Assembly: GCA_013813135.1 (NCBI GenBank)
Contig: JACCSF010000405.1
Coordinates: 1-18,695, forward strand
Direction: 5' to 3'
DNA length: 18,695 bases
From: Thermoleophilaceae bacterium
Lineage (GTDB): Bacteria > Actinomycetota > Thermoleophilia > Solirubrobacterales > Thermoleophilaceae
In this document: in pieces, positions 7,061 through 13,621 of the stretch
Numbering within the stretch: position 1 is the first letter of the stretch
Layout of the letters: every line of letters starts with the position of its first letter
The notes under the pieces: model-generated
Seen by the model: the letters and a program-made list of their open reading frames with translations, nothing else
What the model was told of the DNA's origin: nothing
The model's database searches: none
Made by a program: the position numbers and the translations under genes

Positions 7061-8107
7061 ATGCCCGTCGACGAATCGGCAGAGCTCCAGCAGCTGATCA
7101 TGATGAGCGGGCAGGCGCCCGACGATCAGGTCGAGGGCGTGCTGCTGCGCTTGAACCAGGCGGGCTCCTACGGCCGCGTCGCGCCCGGCAGGGACTCGAT
7201 CGTGATCAGCGCATTCGGGGACCGGGAGATGATCCGCAGCCTGGCGCTCGAGGACATACCCGGGGTGGAGAAGGTCCTCCCGGTCAGCAAGCCGTACAAG
7301 CTCGTATCCGCGGACGCGGCGGCGGAGCGGACCGTGATCCAGGTGCGCGGCCGGCGCATCGGCGGCGACAACTTCGGGCTGATCGCGGGGCCCTGCACCG
7401 TCGAGTCGCGCGAGCAGACACTCGAGACCGCCCGCGCGGTCAACGCCGCGGGCGCGACCATGCTGCGCGGGGGCGCGTTCAAGCCGCGCACCTCGCCGTA
7501 CAGCTTCCAGGGCCTTGGCTCCGAGGCGCTCGCAATCCTCGCCGAGGCGCGTGAGGACACCGGACTGCCGCTGGTCACAGAGGTGCTGGACCCGCGCCAG
7601 CTGGAAGAGGTCGTGGCGACGGCCGACGTGCTTCAGATCGGCGCCCGCAACATGCAGAACTTCCTGCTGCTGGCCGAGGTCGGCAAGACCGACAAGCCGG
7701 TGCTGCTGAAGCGCGGCGCCTCCGCCTCGCTCGAGGAGCTTCTGATGGCGGCGGAGTACATCCTCAAGGAGGGCAACCCCCGCGTGATCCTCTGCGAGCG
7801 CGGCATCAAGACCTTCGAGCGCTCGACCCGCTTCACGCTCGACATCAGCGCGGTTCCGGTGCTGCAGGAGGAGACGCACCTGCCCGTGATCGTGGACCCC
7901 TCACACCCGGCCGGCCGGCGCGAGCTGGTTCCCGCGCTAGCCCGCGCGGCGGTGGCCGCGGGTGCCGACGGCATCATCGTCGAGGCGCATCCGGCCCCCG
8001 AGGAGGCGCTCTGCGACGGGCCGCATCTGATCCCCACCTCGCGCTTCGCGGCGTTCGCCGAAGAGATCACGCGGCTGGTGGGCGTGATGGGCAAGCAGGT
8101 CGGGTAG
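7061..8107 (+). CDS. aroF: DAHP synthase, type I-beta with N-terminal regulatory domain
   Basis: The 348-residue enzyme condenses phosphoenolpyruvate and erythrose 4-phosphate, the first step of the shikimate pathway. Residues 1-85 form a ferredoxin-like regulatory domain as in the Thermotoga maritima enzyme, where it gives tyrosine/phenylalanine feedback. The barrel shows AGPCTVES (109-116), KPRTSPYSFQGLG (141-153), QIGARNMQNF (192-201), KRG, ERGI and DPSHPAGRR (279-287). Expected metal ligands are C112, H282, E308 and D319, each offset by ten from the T. maritima numbering I recall. It sits directly behind pabC and is convergent with the tyrosine-degrading operon. It may be the housekeeping copy or a dedicated copy boosting chorismate supply for the pab cluster. 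Confidence 0.95.
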   Translation: MPVDESAELQQLIMMSGQAPDDQVEGVLLRLNQAGSYGRVAPGRDSIVISAFGDREMIRSLALEDIPGVEKVLPVSKPYKLVSADAAAERTVIQVRGRRIGGDNFGLIAGPCTVESREQTLETARAVNAAGATMLRGGAFKPRTSPYSFQGLGSEALAILAEAREDTGLPLVTEVLDPRQLEEVVATADVLQIGARNMQNFLLLAEVGKTDKPVLLKRGASASLEELLMAAEYILKEGNPRVILCERGIKTFERSTRFTLDISAVPVLQEETHLPVIVDPSHPAGRRELVPALARAAVAAGADGIIVEAHPAPEEALCDGPHLIPTSRFAAFAEEITRLVGVMGKQVG

Positions 8108-8142
8108 GCCGCAGCGCCCGCGGAAACTGCTCTTGGGTGGCG

Positions 8143-9330
8143 CTAGGGCCCGGCCGGCGCCGCCGCGCGCTCCGGGTTCCACGAGTAGGCGTATTCCGGC
8201 TTGTCGGCGTCGCGCCAGAGCGCGGCGAGCCGCAACGGCCGGAACGTGTCCCACATAACCGCCAGCTCGTCGGTCGACTGCTTGCCGAGCGCCTTCTCGA
8301 CGGCTCCCGGCTGGGGACCGTGCGGCAGGCCCGACGGGTGCAGGGTGATGAAGCCGACGTCCACGCCCTTGCGCGCGGCGTAGTCGCCCGCGGCGTAGAA
8401 CATGACCTCCTCGGACTGGATGTTCGAGTGGTGGTAGGGCAGCGTCACCGCCTGCGGGTCCCAGTCGAGCATCCGCGGAGCAAACGTGCAGATCACGAAG
8501 TTCGGCCCCTGGAAGGTCTGGTGGGCCGGCGGCGGCAGGTGGAAGCGCCCAGTGCGCGGCTCGAAGTCGTCGGCGTTGAAGGTGTACGGCCAGACGTAGC
8601 CGTCCCACGCCACCACGTCGAACGGATGCCGGTCGAGCACGTAGTCCTGGTAGCCGTCGCGCACGCGCACCGTGACGGGGAACTCACCCGCCTCGTCGTA
8701 GGTCTCGAGCTCCTCGGGCGGGTGGAAGTCCCGCTGCGAGAACGGAGAGTGCTCGAGCAGCTGGCCGTAGCGGTTGCGGTAGCGGTTCGGCGTCTCGATC
8801 TCCCCCGGCGTGTGAAAGCAGACCCAGAACTGCTCCTCGCCCTCGGCCAGCTCGAACGTGTGCGTCGTGCCGCGCGGGATGACCAGATAGTCGCGCTCGC
8901 GGAAGGGGACGCGCCCGAACGTGGTGCGCAGCACGCCGCTCCCGCGGTGGACGTAGATCACCTCGTCGCCCTCGCCGTTGCGGTAGAAGCGCTCGAGCTC
9001 CCCGGTGGGCTTGCAGACGGAGACCTCGATGTCGCCGTTCCACATCAGCAGCCGCCGGCCTGAGAGCGGGTCGCCACCCGGCTCGACGAGATTGGCGTCG
9101 GCGAGCCGGTGCACGTGCGCGTCGGGCACCCATTCCTCGCGCTGGATCGAGCGGAACCCGCCGACATCGCCGAGCCGGCAGGGCGACTGGAGGTGGAGCA
9201 GGATCGACTCGTTGCCCGAGAAGCCCTCGTAGCCCATCACCTCCTCCACGAGCAATGGCGAGCCGTCGCCGTTGCGGCGCACCTGCACGTGGCGCTTGGT
9301 CGGAACCTTGCCCAGAGTCGCGTAGCGCAT
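8143..9330 (-). CDS. hmgA: Homogentisate 1,2-dioxygenase
   Basis: The 395-residue Fe(II) enzyme opens the ring of homogentisate to maleylacetoacetate in tyrosine/phenylalanine catabolism. The cupin-type core is seen in GDEVIYVHRGSG (121-132) and the iron site in H301-S-N-I-Q-S-E307 plus H337 in LPHGP, matching the His/Glu/His ligands (H335, E341, H371) of the human enzyme by spacing. It is somewhat shorter than the roughly 430-445-residue proteobacterial and human forms. ATG 9330 has a strong AGGAGG site that overlaps the end of the upstream hppD gene, with 8 bases between the genes, so the two form an operon. The next pathway genes (maleylacetoacetate isomerase, fumarylacetoacetase) are not in this window. 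Confidence 0.95.
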   Translation of the reverse strand: MRYATLGKVPTKRHVQVRRNGDGSPLLVEEVMGYEGFSGNESILLHLQSPCRLGDVGGFRSIQREEWVPDAHVHRLADANLVEPGGDPLSGRRLLMWNGDIEVSVCKPTGELERFYRNGEGDEVIYVHRGSGVLRTTFGRVPFRERDYLVIPRGTTHTFELAEGEEQFWVCFHTPGEIETPNRYRNRYGQLLEHSPFSQRDFHPPEELETYDEAGEFPVTVRVRDGYQDYVLDRHPFDVVAWDGYVWPYTFNADDFEPRTGRFHLPPPAHQTFQGPNFVICTFAPRMLDWDPQAVTLPYHHSNIQSEEVMFYAAGDYAARKGVDVGFITLHPSGLPHGPQPGAVEKALGKQSTDELAVMWDTFRPLRLAALWRDADKPEYAYSWNPERAAAPAGP

Positions 9331-9334
9331 GTCG

Positions 9335-9340
9335 CCTCCT
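9335..9340 (-). promoter_or_regulatory. Strong Shine-Dalgarno AGGAGG for hmgA
   Basis: AGGAGG lies 4 bases before ATG 9330 and overlaps the TAG stop of hppD. It fixes the hmgA start and contrasts with the Shine-Dalgarno-free starts at the heads of transcription units in this window. Confidence 0.75.
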
Positions 9341-10469
9341 AGAGGTTTCCCCGCCGGTCCTGCTCACGCTCGATGGCCTCGAACAGGGCCTTGAAGTTGC
9401 CCTCGCCGAAGCCGCGCGCGCCGTGGCGCTCAATGATCTCGAAGAAGACGGTCGGCCGGTCGCCGATCGGTTTCGTGAAGATCTGCAGCAGGTAACCCTC
9501 GTCGTCGCGGTCGACGAGGATGCCGAGCCGACGCAGGTCCTCCACCTGCTCCTCGATCTCGCCGACGCGCTCCGGCACGTCGTCGTAGTACTCGTCGGGG
9601 ATCGTGAGGAACTCGACGCCGCGCTCGCGCAGCTGGGCCACGCACCGCACGATGTCGCGAGTGGCCATCGCGATGTGCTGCGCGCCCGCGCCGCGGTAGA
9701 AGTCGATGTACTCCTCGATCTGCGACTTGCGCTTGCCCTCGGCGGGCTCGTTGATCGGGAACTTGAGGCGACCGCTGCCGTCGGTGACCACCTTCGACAT
9801 CAGCGCCGAGTACTCGGTGGAGATCGCCTCGTCCGAGAAATGGATCATCTCGGTCATCCCGAAGACGCGCTCGTAGTAGCCGACCCACTCATCCATGTGG
9901 CCGAGCTCCACGTTGCCGACGATGTGGTCGATCGCCATCAGCAGCAGGTCGTCCGGATCCGCGGGCGCCCGCCCGCGGGCGGCGAAGCCGGGCAGGAACG
10001 GCCCCTCGTATCCCTCGCGCTGGACAAACAGGTGCAGCGTGTCGCCGTAGGTCTCGATCGAGGAGAGCTGGACGCGTCCGTGCTCGTCCTCGACCCAGTG
10101 GGGCGTCTGGACGCCGCGCGCTCCGTGGGCGACCGCGTTCTCGTAGGCCGCGGCGGCGTCGGGCACGCTGAGCGCGATCTTGTGGACGCCGTCGCCGTGG
10201 CGGGCGTGGTGGGTCGCGATCTCGTCGCCGCCCGTGAGCGTCCCGGTCAGCACGACGCGGATGCGTCCCTGCTCCAGGACATGTGACACCCGGTCGCGGC
10301 GGCCGGTCTCGAGGCCGGCGTACGCGGTCTCGGTGAAGCCGTACGCGCGCATGAAGAAATGGGCCGCCTGCGCCGCGTTGCCGACGTAGAACTCGACGTG
10401 GTCGATGCCGTGGACCGGCATGTGGTCCTGCTGGGGCGTCTGCTGAACGGGAATGGTGGTGGTCGCCAT
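9339..10469 (-). CDS. hppD: 4-hydroxyphenylpyruvate dioxygenase
   Basis: This 376-residue vicinal-oxygen-chelate enzyme converts 4-hydroxyphenylpyruvate, O2 and iron(II) to homogentisate and CO2. The N-terminal VOC domain starts with GIDHVEFYVGN (21-31). The catalytic C-terminal domain supplies the expected 2-His-1-Glu site: H182 in AIDHIVGNV, H265 in GAQHIAMAT and E344 in VFFEIIER. FTKPIGDRPT (331-340) is a typical conserved HPPD stretch, and the length agrees with the family. ATG 10469 gives the normal N-terminus; the frame stays open upstream but would overlap the divergent lrp gene. It heads the hppD-hmgA operon, probably controlled by the adjacent Lrp/AsnC protein. Related 4-hydroxymandelate synthase shares the fold, but the hmgA partner argues for HPPD. 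Confidence 0.95.
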   Translation of the reverse strand: MATTTIPVQQTPQQDHMPVHGIDHVEFYVGNAAQAAHFFMRAYGFTETAYAGLETGRRDRVSHVLEQGRIRVVLTGTLTGGDEIATHHARHGDGVHKIALSVPDAAAAYENAVAHGARGVQTPHWVEDEHGRVQLSSIETYGDTLHLFVQREGYEGPFLPGFAARGRAPADPDDLLLMAIDHIVGNVELGHMDEWVGYYERVFGMTEMIHFSDEAISTEYSALMSKVVTDGSGRLKFPINEPAEGKRKSQIEEYIDFYRGAGAQHIAMATRDIVRCVAQLRERGVEFLTIPDEYYDDVPERVGEIEEQVEDLRRLGILVDRDDEGYLLQIFTKPIGDRPTVFFEIIERHGARGFGEGNFKALFEAIEREQDRRGNL

Positions 10470-10544
10470 ATTGCTAAATGATTGCCGCACAGATGTGACT
10501 GGGCAACGCCGATTCGTTGCAGAAATGCGACAATTTACGCACAT
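10470..10544. promoter_or_regulatory. Divergent hppD/lrp control region with inverted repeat
   Basis: This 75-base region is richer in A+T than its surroundings. A perfect 6-base inverted repeat, GCAACG-N6-CGTTGC, lies at 10503-10520. Overlapping its right arm, TTGCAGAAATGCGACAA (10517-10533) resembles TTGCTAAATG at 10471-10480. GACAAT (10529-10534) is a possible plus-strand -10 for lrp. No Shine-Dalgarno sequence precedes either start. The repeats are visible; that they bind the adjacent Lrp-type regulator is inference. Confidence 0.55.
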
Positions 10545-10973
10545 ATGGACGAGATTGACCGAAGAATCGTTGCGCTCCTGCGCGAGAACGCCCGCCGGTC
10601 CTTCAGGGACATCGGCAACCACGTGCACCTGACAGCTCCCGCGGTCAAGCGGCGGGTGGATCGGCTGGAGGCCGACGGCGTGCTGCTGGGCTACACCGCG
10701 ATCGTCGATCCGCAGGCCTTCGGCTGGCAGACCGAGGCGTTCGTGGACCTCTACTGCGACGGCCGCATGCCCGGCGAGGCGATCCGGCGAGCGGTCGCGA
10801 GGGAGCCGGGCGTGGTCTCGGCGCACACGGTGGCCGGCGAGGCCAGCGCGATGATCCACGTGCGCGCGACGGACACGAAGGACCTCGAGGCGGCGCTCGA
10901 GCGGATCCGCTCGACGGAGGGCATCACGCGCACCGTCACCGAGGTCGTGCTGTCGACGCTGCTGCGGCGCTAG
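10545..10973 (+). CDS. Lrp/AsnC-family transcriptional regulator
   Basis: The 142-residue protein has an N-terminal winged helix-turn-helix (MDEIDRRIVALLRENARRSF, then recognition helix APAVKRRVDRLEADGVL, 31-47) and a C-terminal RAM/ACT-like domain (65-135) ending TVTEVVLSTLL. Members form dimers or octamers and sense amino acids or related acids. Its divergent position next to hppD-hmgA suggests that it senses tyrosine or a catabolite and controls that operon and itself (inference). ATG 10545 matches the conserved MDEIDRRI start; a longer TTG start at 10482 would lie inside the control region. Its stop codon shares the bases CTAG with the stop of the convergent acidic-protein gene, leaving no room for a terminator between them. 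Confidence 0.92.
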   Translation: MDEIDRRIVALLRENARRSFRDIGNHVHLTAPAVKRRVDRLEADGVLLGYTAIVDPQAFGWQTEAFVDLYCDGRMPGEAIRRAVAREPGVVSAHTVAGEASAMIHVRATDTKDLEAALERIRSTEGITRTVTEVVLSTLLRR

Positions 10974-11395
10974 CGGTCGGCCGCCACGCCCGGGCCCGCG
11001 CCCGGGTCGTCCTCGTCCTCGTCCTCGTCCTCGCGCGGGTCGCGTACCACCTCGGTGGGATCGACCTCGTCCGGCTCGCCGTAGACGACGCCCGCCTTGT
11101 CGGACTCGAGCTCAGGCGTGAAGGCGTCGACCTCGGGCGAGCGGCGCTCGTCGCCGTGGGACGCCTCCTCGATCAGATCGCGCTCGGCCAGCTCGAAGCC
11201 CTCGGCCTCTCCCTCGCCGGCTTCCTCCAGGGGACGCCAGCTCTCGTCGCGCCGGTCGTCGTCGACGTCGTAGTCGGGACGCGCCCCGCCGATCGAGGCC
11301 GCCTCGGCCGCGGCGGCCTGCTCCTCTTCGCTCACCAGCGGGTCCTCGGCGGCGTCGGCGTCGTAGGGCGGCGGGGTCTCGGCAGGCTCGGTCAT
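10970..11395 (-). CDS. Very acidic small protein of unknown function
   Basis: The 141-residue protein is rich in Asp and Glu, with few hydrophobic stretches and no signal peptide or membrane segment, and looks largely disordered. The most structured-looking part is EEAGEGEAEGFELAERDLIEEASHGD (57-82 in shortened form: EAGEGEAEGFELAE then LIEEASHGD). I have an uncertain memory of similar EAEGFELAE / ASHGD blocks in actinobacterial hypothetical proteins. The C-terminus contains a DEDEDED run encoded by a 6-base tandem repeat. The ATG overlaps the stop of the upstream GNAT gene as ATGA, so it is the last gene of the SDR-GNAT operon. No function is assigned. Confidence 0.7.
   Translation of the reverse strand: MTEPAETPPPYDADAAEDPLVSEEEQAAAAEAASIGGARPDYDVDDDRRDESWRPLEEAGEGEAEGFELAERDLIEEASHGDERRSPEVDAFTPELESDKAGVVYGEPDEVDPTEVVRDPREDEDEDEDDPGAGPGVAADR
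10989..11006 (+). terminator. GC stem-loop past the lrp stop
   Basis: CCCGGG occurs twice, separated by 6 bases, and can form a 6-base-pair stem 15 bases after the lrp stop. It lies inside the acidic-protein coding region and has no T tract, so a terminator role is weakly supported. Confidence 0.2.
11009..11032. repeat. Four tandem GTCCTC hexamers
   Basis: Four perfect copies of GTCCTC (GAGGAC on the coding strand) encode the alternating Glu-Asp run near the C-terminus of the acidic protein. Copy-number change would add or remove two residues without changing frame. Confidence 0.85.
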
Positions 11396-11917
11396 GGAAC
11401 GGGGCTACCCAATTCGGTGCCGAAGATGCGCACCTCGAACTGTCGGTTGACGATCCGCGTGCGGCCCTCCACGCTCATTCCCAGCTTCTCGGCCACCCGC
11501 TGGGAGCGCGCGTTTTGGTCCTCGATCAGGCTGATGACGTGATCGGCGCCCAACGCGGTGCGCGCCCATTCCATAGCCGCCCGCCCCGCCTCGGGCGCGA
11601 AGCCGCGGCCCCAGTGCCGGCGCCCGACCAGCCAGCCGACCTCGAGCCCCGGCCAGGCCTCCGGGTAGTACAGACCGGCCCGTCCGACCAACTCGCCGGT
11701 GTCTTGCTCCACGAGCGCCCAGTTCCCGCAGCCGCGCAGCTCCCAGTGGCCGACGAAGTAGGCCATCCGGCGCCACGCGTCCTCGCGGGAGAGCCCGTCC
11801 GGGTCGCCGACCCACCGAGTGACCTCGCGGTCGGCAGATCGCCGCCCACTCGTCGAGGTCGTCGTCGCGGAAGCCGCGCATCACGAGCCGCTCGGTGCGC
11901 AGCTCCGGAACCGTCAC
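11392..11917 (-). pseudogene. GNAT acetyltransferase broken by a frameshift
   Basis: The first frame starts at GTG 11917 (overlapping the SDR stop as GTGA) and reads VTVPELRTERLVMRGF then DDLDEWAAIC. Near 11833-11837 the family sequence continues in another frame: DREVTRWVGDPDG, then MAYFVGHWELRG, the acyl-CoA loop RRHWGRGFAPEAG, and IEDQNARSQRVAEKLGM. The gene resembles the RimJ/RimL-like group of N-acetyltransferases. One base too many, or two too few, separates the halves. The 124-residue ORF from ATG 11766 alone would lack the first part of the fold. It could be a sequencing or assembly error, a genuine pseudogene, or, less likely, programmed frameshifting. The downstream part ends in an ATGA overlap with the acidic-protein gene. 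Confidence 0.75.
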
Positions 11918-12768
11918 GGCTTCGGCCTGCGCTGCTCGGCGAGCGGCTTGCCGGCGGCGTCCGTGAGCCCGCCCGGGGGCCACGCCCCGAACCAGTTGTC
12001 GCGGGCGCCGTCGATCGTGAGGATCGCTCCGGAGACGTAGTCGCCCGCCGGGCTGGCGAGGTAGGCCACGAGCCAGGCGAACTCCTGCTCGGTCCCGAGC
12101 CGTCCTAGCGGCACCGTGCCGGCAACCCCGTCCACCACCTGCTTCGGATACTTCGTCATCAGCGTCTCGGTGGCGAAGTGACCGGCCGCCAGCGCCGTCA
12201 GCTTGATCCCGAAGCGGGCCCACTCGATCGACAGCACCCTGGTGAGGTTCTCGACCGCCGCGCGCGCCGCCGACGAGTGCGCCATCCCCGGCAGCCCGTG
12301 GTGGGGCGAGAGCGTGACGTTCACGATCTTGCCGCCGCTCGGGTCGCCGTCGCGCCCGTCCATCATCGCGCGGGTGGCCACCGCGTGGGTCATCAGCCAC
12401 GTGCCCTCCACGTTCAGGCGCATCACCGTCCGGAAGCCCTTTGGCGTGATGTCCTCGGCCGGCGTCATGTACTGGCCGCCGGCGTTGTTCACGAGCAGGT
12501 CGATCCTGCCGTGGCGCTCGAGCACCGCGTCCACGAGCCCGTCGACCTGGTCTTCCTCGCGGATGTCGCACACACGTGCCTCCACGCGCCCGCCGTCGGC
12601 GCGCGCGGCGGTCTCCTCGAGCGGCTCCCCGCGCCGCCCGCAGACGACCACCGCCGCCCCCAGCGCGGCGAGCTCGAGCGCGCTCGCGCGCCCGAGCCCG
12701 GACCCTCCGCCGCTCACGATCGCGACCTGGCCGTCGAGTAGTCCGGGCTGGAAGAGCTGCGAGGGCAT
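11914..12768 (-). CDS. Short-chain dehydrogenase/reductase, PECR-like (enoyl-CoA reductase type)
   Basis: The 284-residue Rossmann enzyme has the NAD(P) motif G20-x3-G24-x-G26 in VSGGGSGLGRA, the NNAGG motif (94-98) and the C-terminal PLGRLGTEQEFAWLVAYLASP (220-240). The normal YxxxK catalytic pair is missing: HSSAARAAVENLT (164-176) has Ser and Arg instead. That pattern, and NNAGGQYMTPAEDITPKGF, closely resembles what I remember of peroxisomal trans-2-enoyl-CoA reductase (HSGAARAGVYNLT), so reduction of an unsaturated acyl-CoA is the best guess. ATG 12768 has no Shine-Dalgarno sequence but has TACGCT 9 bases upstream. It leads an operon with the GNAT and acidic-protein genes through 4-base overlaps. 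Confidence 0.85.
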   Translation of the reverse strand: MPSQLFQPGLLDGQVAIVSGGGSGLGRASALELAALGAAVVVCGRRGEPLEETAARADGGRVEARVCDIREEDQVDGLVDAVLERHGRIDLLVNNAGGQYMTPAEDITPKGFRTVMRLNVEGTWLMTHAVATRAMMDGRDGDPSGGKIVNVTLSPHHGLPGMAHSSAARAAVENLTRVLSIEWARFGIKLTALAAGHFATETLMTKYPKQVVDGVAGTVPLGRLGTEQEFAWLVAYLASPAGDYVSGAILTIDGARDNWFGAWPPGGLTDAAGKPLAEQRRPKP

Positions 12769-12777
12769 GGCCGCGCC

Positions 12778-12800
12778 AGCGTAACCAGTGAGCGCTGTTA
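12778..12800. promoter_or_regulatory. SDR promoter overlapping an imperfect palindrome
   Basis: The minus-strand -10 candidate TACGCT (12778-12783) lies 9 bases before the SDR start. It overlaps TAACcAGtgagcgCTGTTA (12782-12800), whose outer arms TAAC/GTTA and AG/CT pair with one unpaired base. The layout suits a repressor site in the 57-base divergent gap. No regulator gene is adjacent, so the role is speculative. Confidence 0.35.
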
Positions 12801-12825
12801 GGCGGCCCTAAGAAAATTTGGTAGC

Positions 12826-13032
12826 GTGCGCCGTGCCGTGAAGTGCTGCCGCTCCACGCCCCGCTGCCGCGACTGCCCCCGTAAGATCGCCGACGACGAG
12901 CTCCTGCGCGCCTTCGGGATACCGGTCGCCGAACCGCTGCCGGCCCACCTGCGCGGCGTGCCGCCCAGCCTTCACAAGTATGAGCCCCTGCTGCGCCGCT
13001 CGTTCGAAGAGCGCGCCGCCGCCGAGGTCTAG
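12826..13032 (+). CDS. Small cysteine-motif protein of unknown function
   Basis: The product is 68 residues from GTG 12826, or 64 from GTG 12838. Its N-terminus carries CC-x5-C-x2-C in VKCCRSTPRCRDCPRK, a spacing that could bind zinc or an iron-sulfur cluster, followed by a basic and helical tail with GIPVAEPLPAHLRG. I recall similar small 'KCCxxxPRCxxCP' proteins in actinobacteria but cannot name a characterised member. TAGCGT (12822-12827) would be a -10 for the shorter form, AAAATT for the longer. It is divergent from the SDR gene and its stop shares CTAG with the stop of the convergent ferritin gene. The four clustered cysteines and the intact frame support a real gene despite its size. 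Confidence 0.7.
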   Translation: MRRAVKCCRSTPRCRDCPRKIADDELLRAFGIPVAEPLPAHLRGVPPSLHKYEPLLRRSFEERAAAEV

Positions 13033-13529
13033 TCCGACCCGGCCAGCTCGTCGCCGTCGCGCGCGAGGAACTCCTCGAGCATCATCGGGTACTCGCGCAC
13101 CCGTTCGGCGACCTGGAGCAGAGCGTCCATCGTGGACTCCTCCTCTACCTGCTCGTCCACGAACCACTGCATGAAGCTCTCGCTCGCGTAGTCGTTGGTA
13201 TCGCGGGCGATCTCGAACAGCGCAGAGATCGAGACGGTCACCTTGTGCTCGTGCTCGAGCGCAAGCTTGATCGGCTCCACGTGGTCGGCGAACTCCGTCT
13301 TCGGGGCCGAGACCTGGCCGAGATGCAGGTCGGCACCGGTATCGCGCAGGTAACCGACCATCTTCATCGCGTGCCCGCGCTCCTCCTCGGCCTGTCCGAA
13401 GAAGAACTTGGCGAGGCGCGGGAACGTGAGCCGGTCGTAGTACGCGGCCAGCGCCGTGTACTGGTGGGCCGCGTTGAACTCGCGGCCGATCTGGTCGTTG
13501 AGAGCCTCTACGAAGCGTTCCGACGGCAT
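13029..13529 (-). CDS. Non-haem ferritin
   Basis: This 166-residue four-helix-bundle protein stores iron as a 24-subunit shell. The ferroxidase residues fall at the same numbers as in E. coli FtnA: E17 and Y24 in REFNAAHQY, E50 and H53 in EEERGHAMK, E94 and Q127, with C-site candidates E49, E126, E129 and E130 in DEQVEE. Lack of a haem-binding methionine at the expected place, and the overall sequence, favour ferritin over bacterioferritin. It starts at ATG 13529 (MPSERFVEALNDQI), with TAGGCT 7 bases upstream and no Shine-Dalgarno. It is the only gene on its transcript as far as can be seen. Iron storage could serve the three iron oxygenases nearby, but this is not implied by operon structure. 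Confidence 0.94.
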   Translation of the reverse strand: MPSERFVEALNDQIGREFNAAHQYTALAAYYDRLTFPRLAKFFFGQAEEERGHAMKMVGYLRDTGADLHLGQVSAPKTEFADHVEPIKLALEHEHKVTVSISALFEIARDTNDYASESFMQWFVDEQVEEESTMDALLQVAERVREYPMMLEEFLARDGDELAGSD

Positions 13530-13536
13530 GTGCCCA

Positions 13537-13542
13537 AGCCTA
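13537..13542 (-). promoter_or_regulatory. -10 hexamer TAGGCT for the ferritin gene
   Basis: TAGGCT lies 7 bases before ATG 13529 on the minus strand and no ribosome site is visible, fitting a leaderless transcript. I saw no clear iron-regulator (IdeR/Fur-like) palindrome in the remaining gap. Confidence 0.45.
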
Positions 13543-13552
13543 CAGTTGCGCG

Positions 13553-13567
13553 CCGCCGGAGCGGCGG
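13553..13567 (-). terminator. GC hairpin between the oxygenase and ferritin genes
   Basis: CCGCCG and CGGCGG pair perfectly around a GAG loop, 54 bases after the carotenoid oxygenase stop and 11 bases upstream of the ferritin -10. It could end the oxygenase transcript. It lacks a T tract. Confidence 0.35.
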
Positions 13568-13621
13568 TCCTTTGGGCGGTCGGCGCGGGTTCGCGCGTAG
13601 CGCCCAAGCCCGGCGCCCGGC

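Noticed and set aside
10989..11032. Possible CRISPR-like or mobile-element repeat
   Set aside because: The CCCGGG pair and GTCCTC hexamers are short, within a coding frame, with no spacers, transposase or target-site duplication.
11392..11766. A complete short acetyltransferase starting at ATG 11766
   Set aside because: The start lies in the middle of the conserved fold; the missing first part is plainly readable upstream in another frame, so a frameshifted longer gene explains the sequence better.
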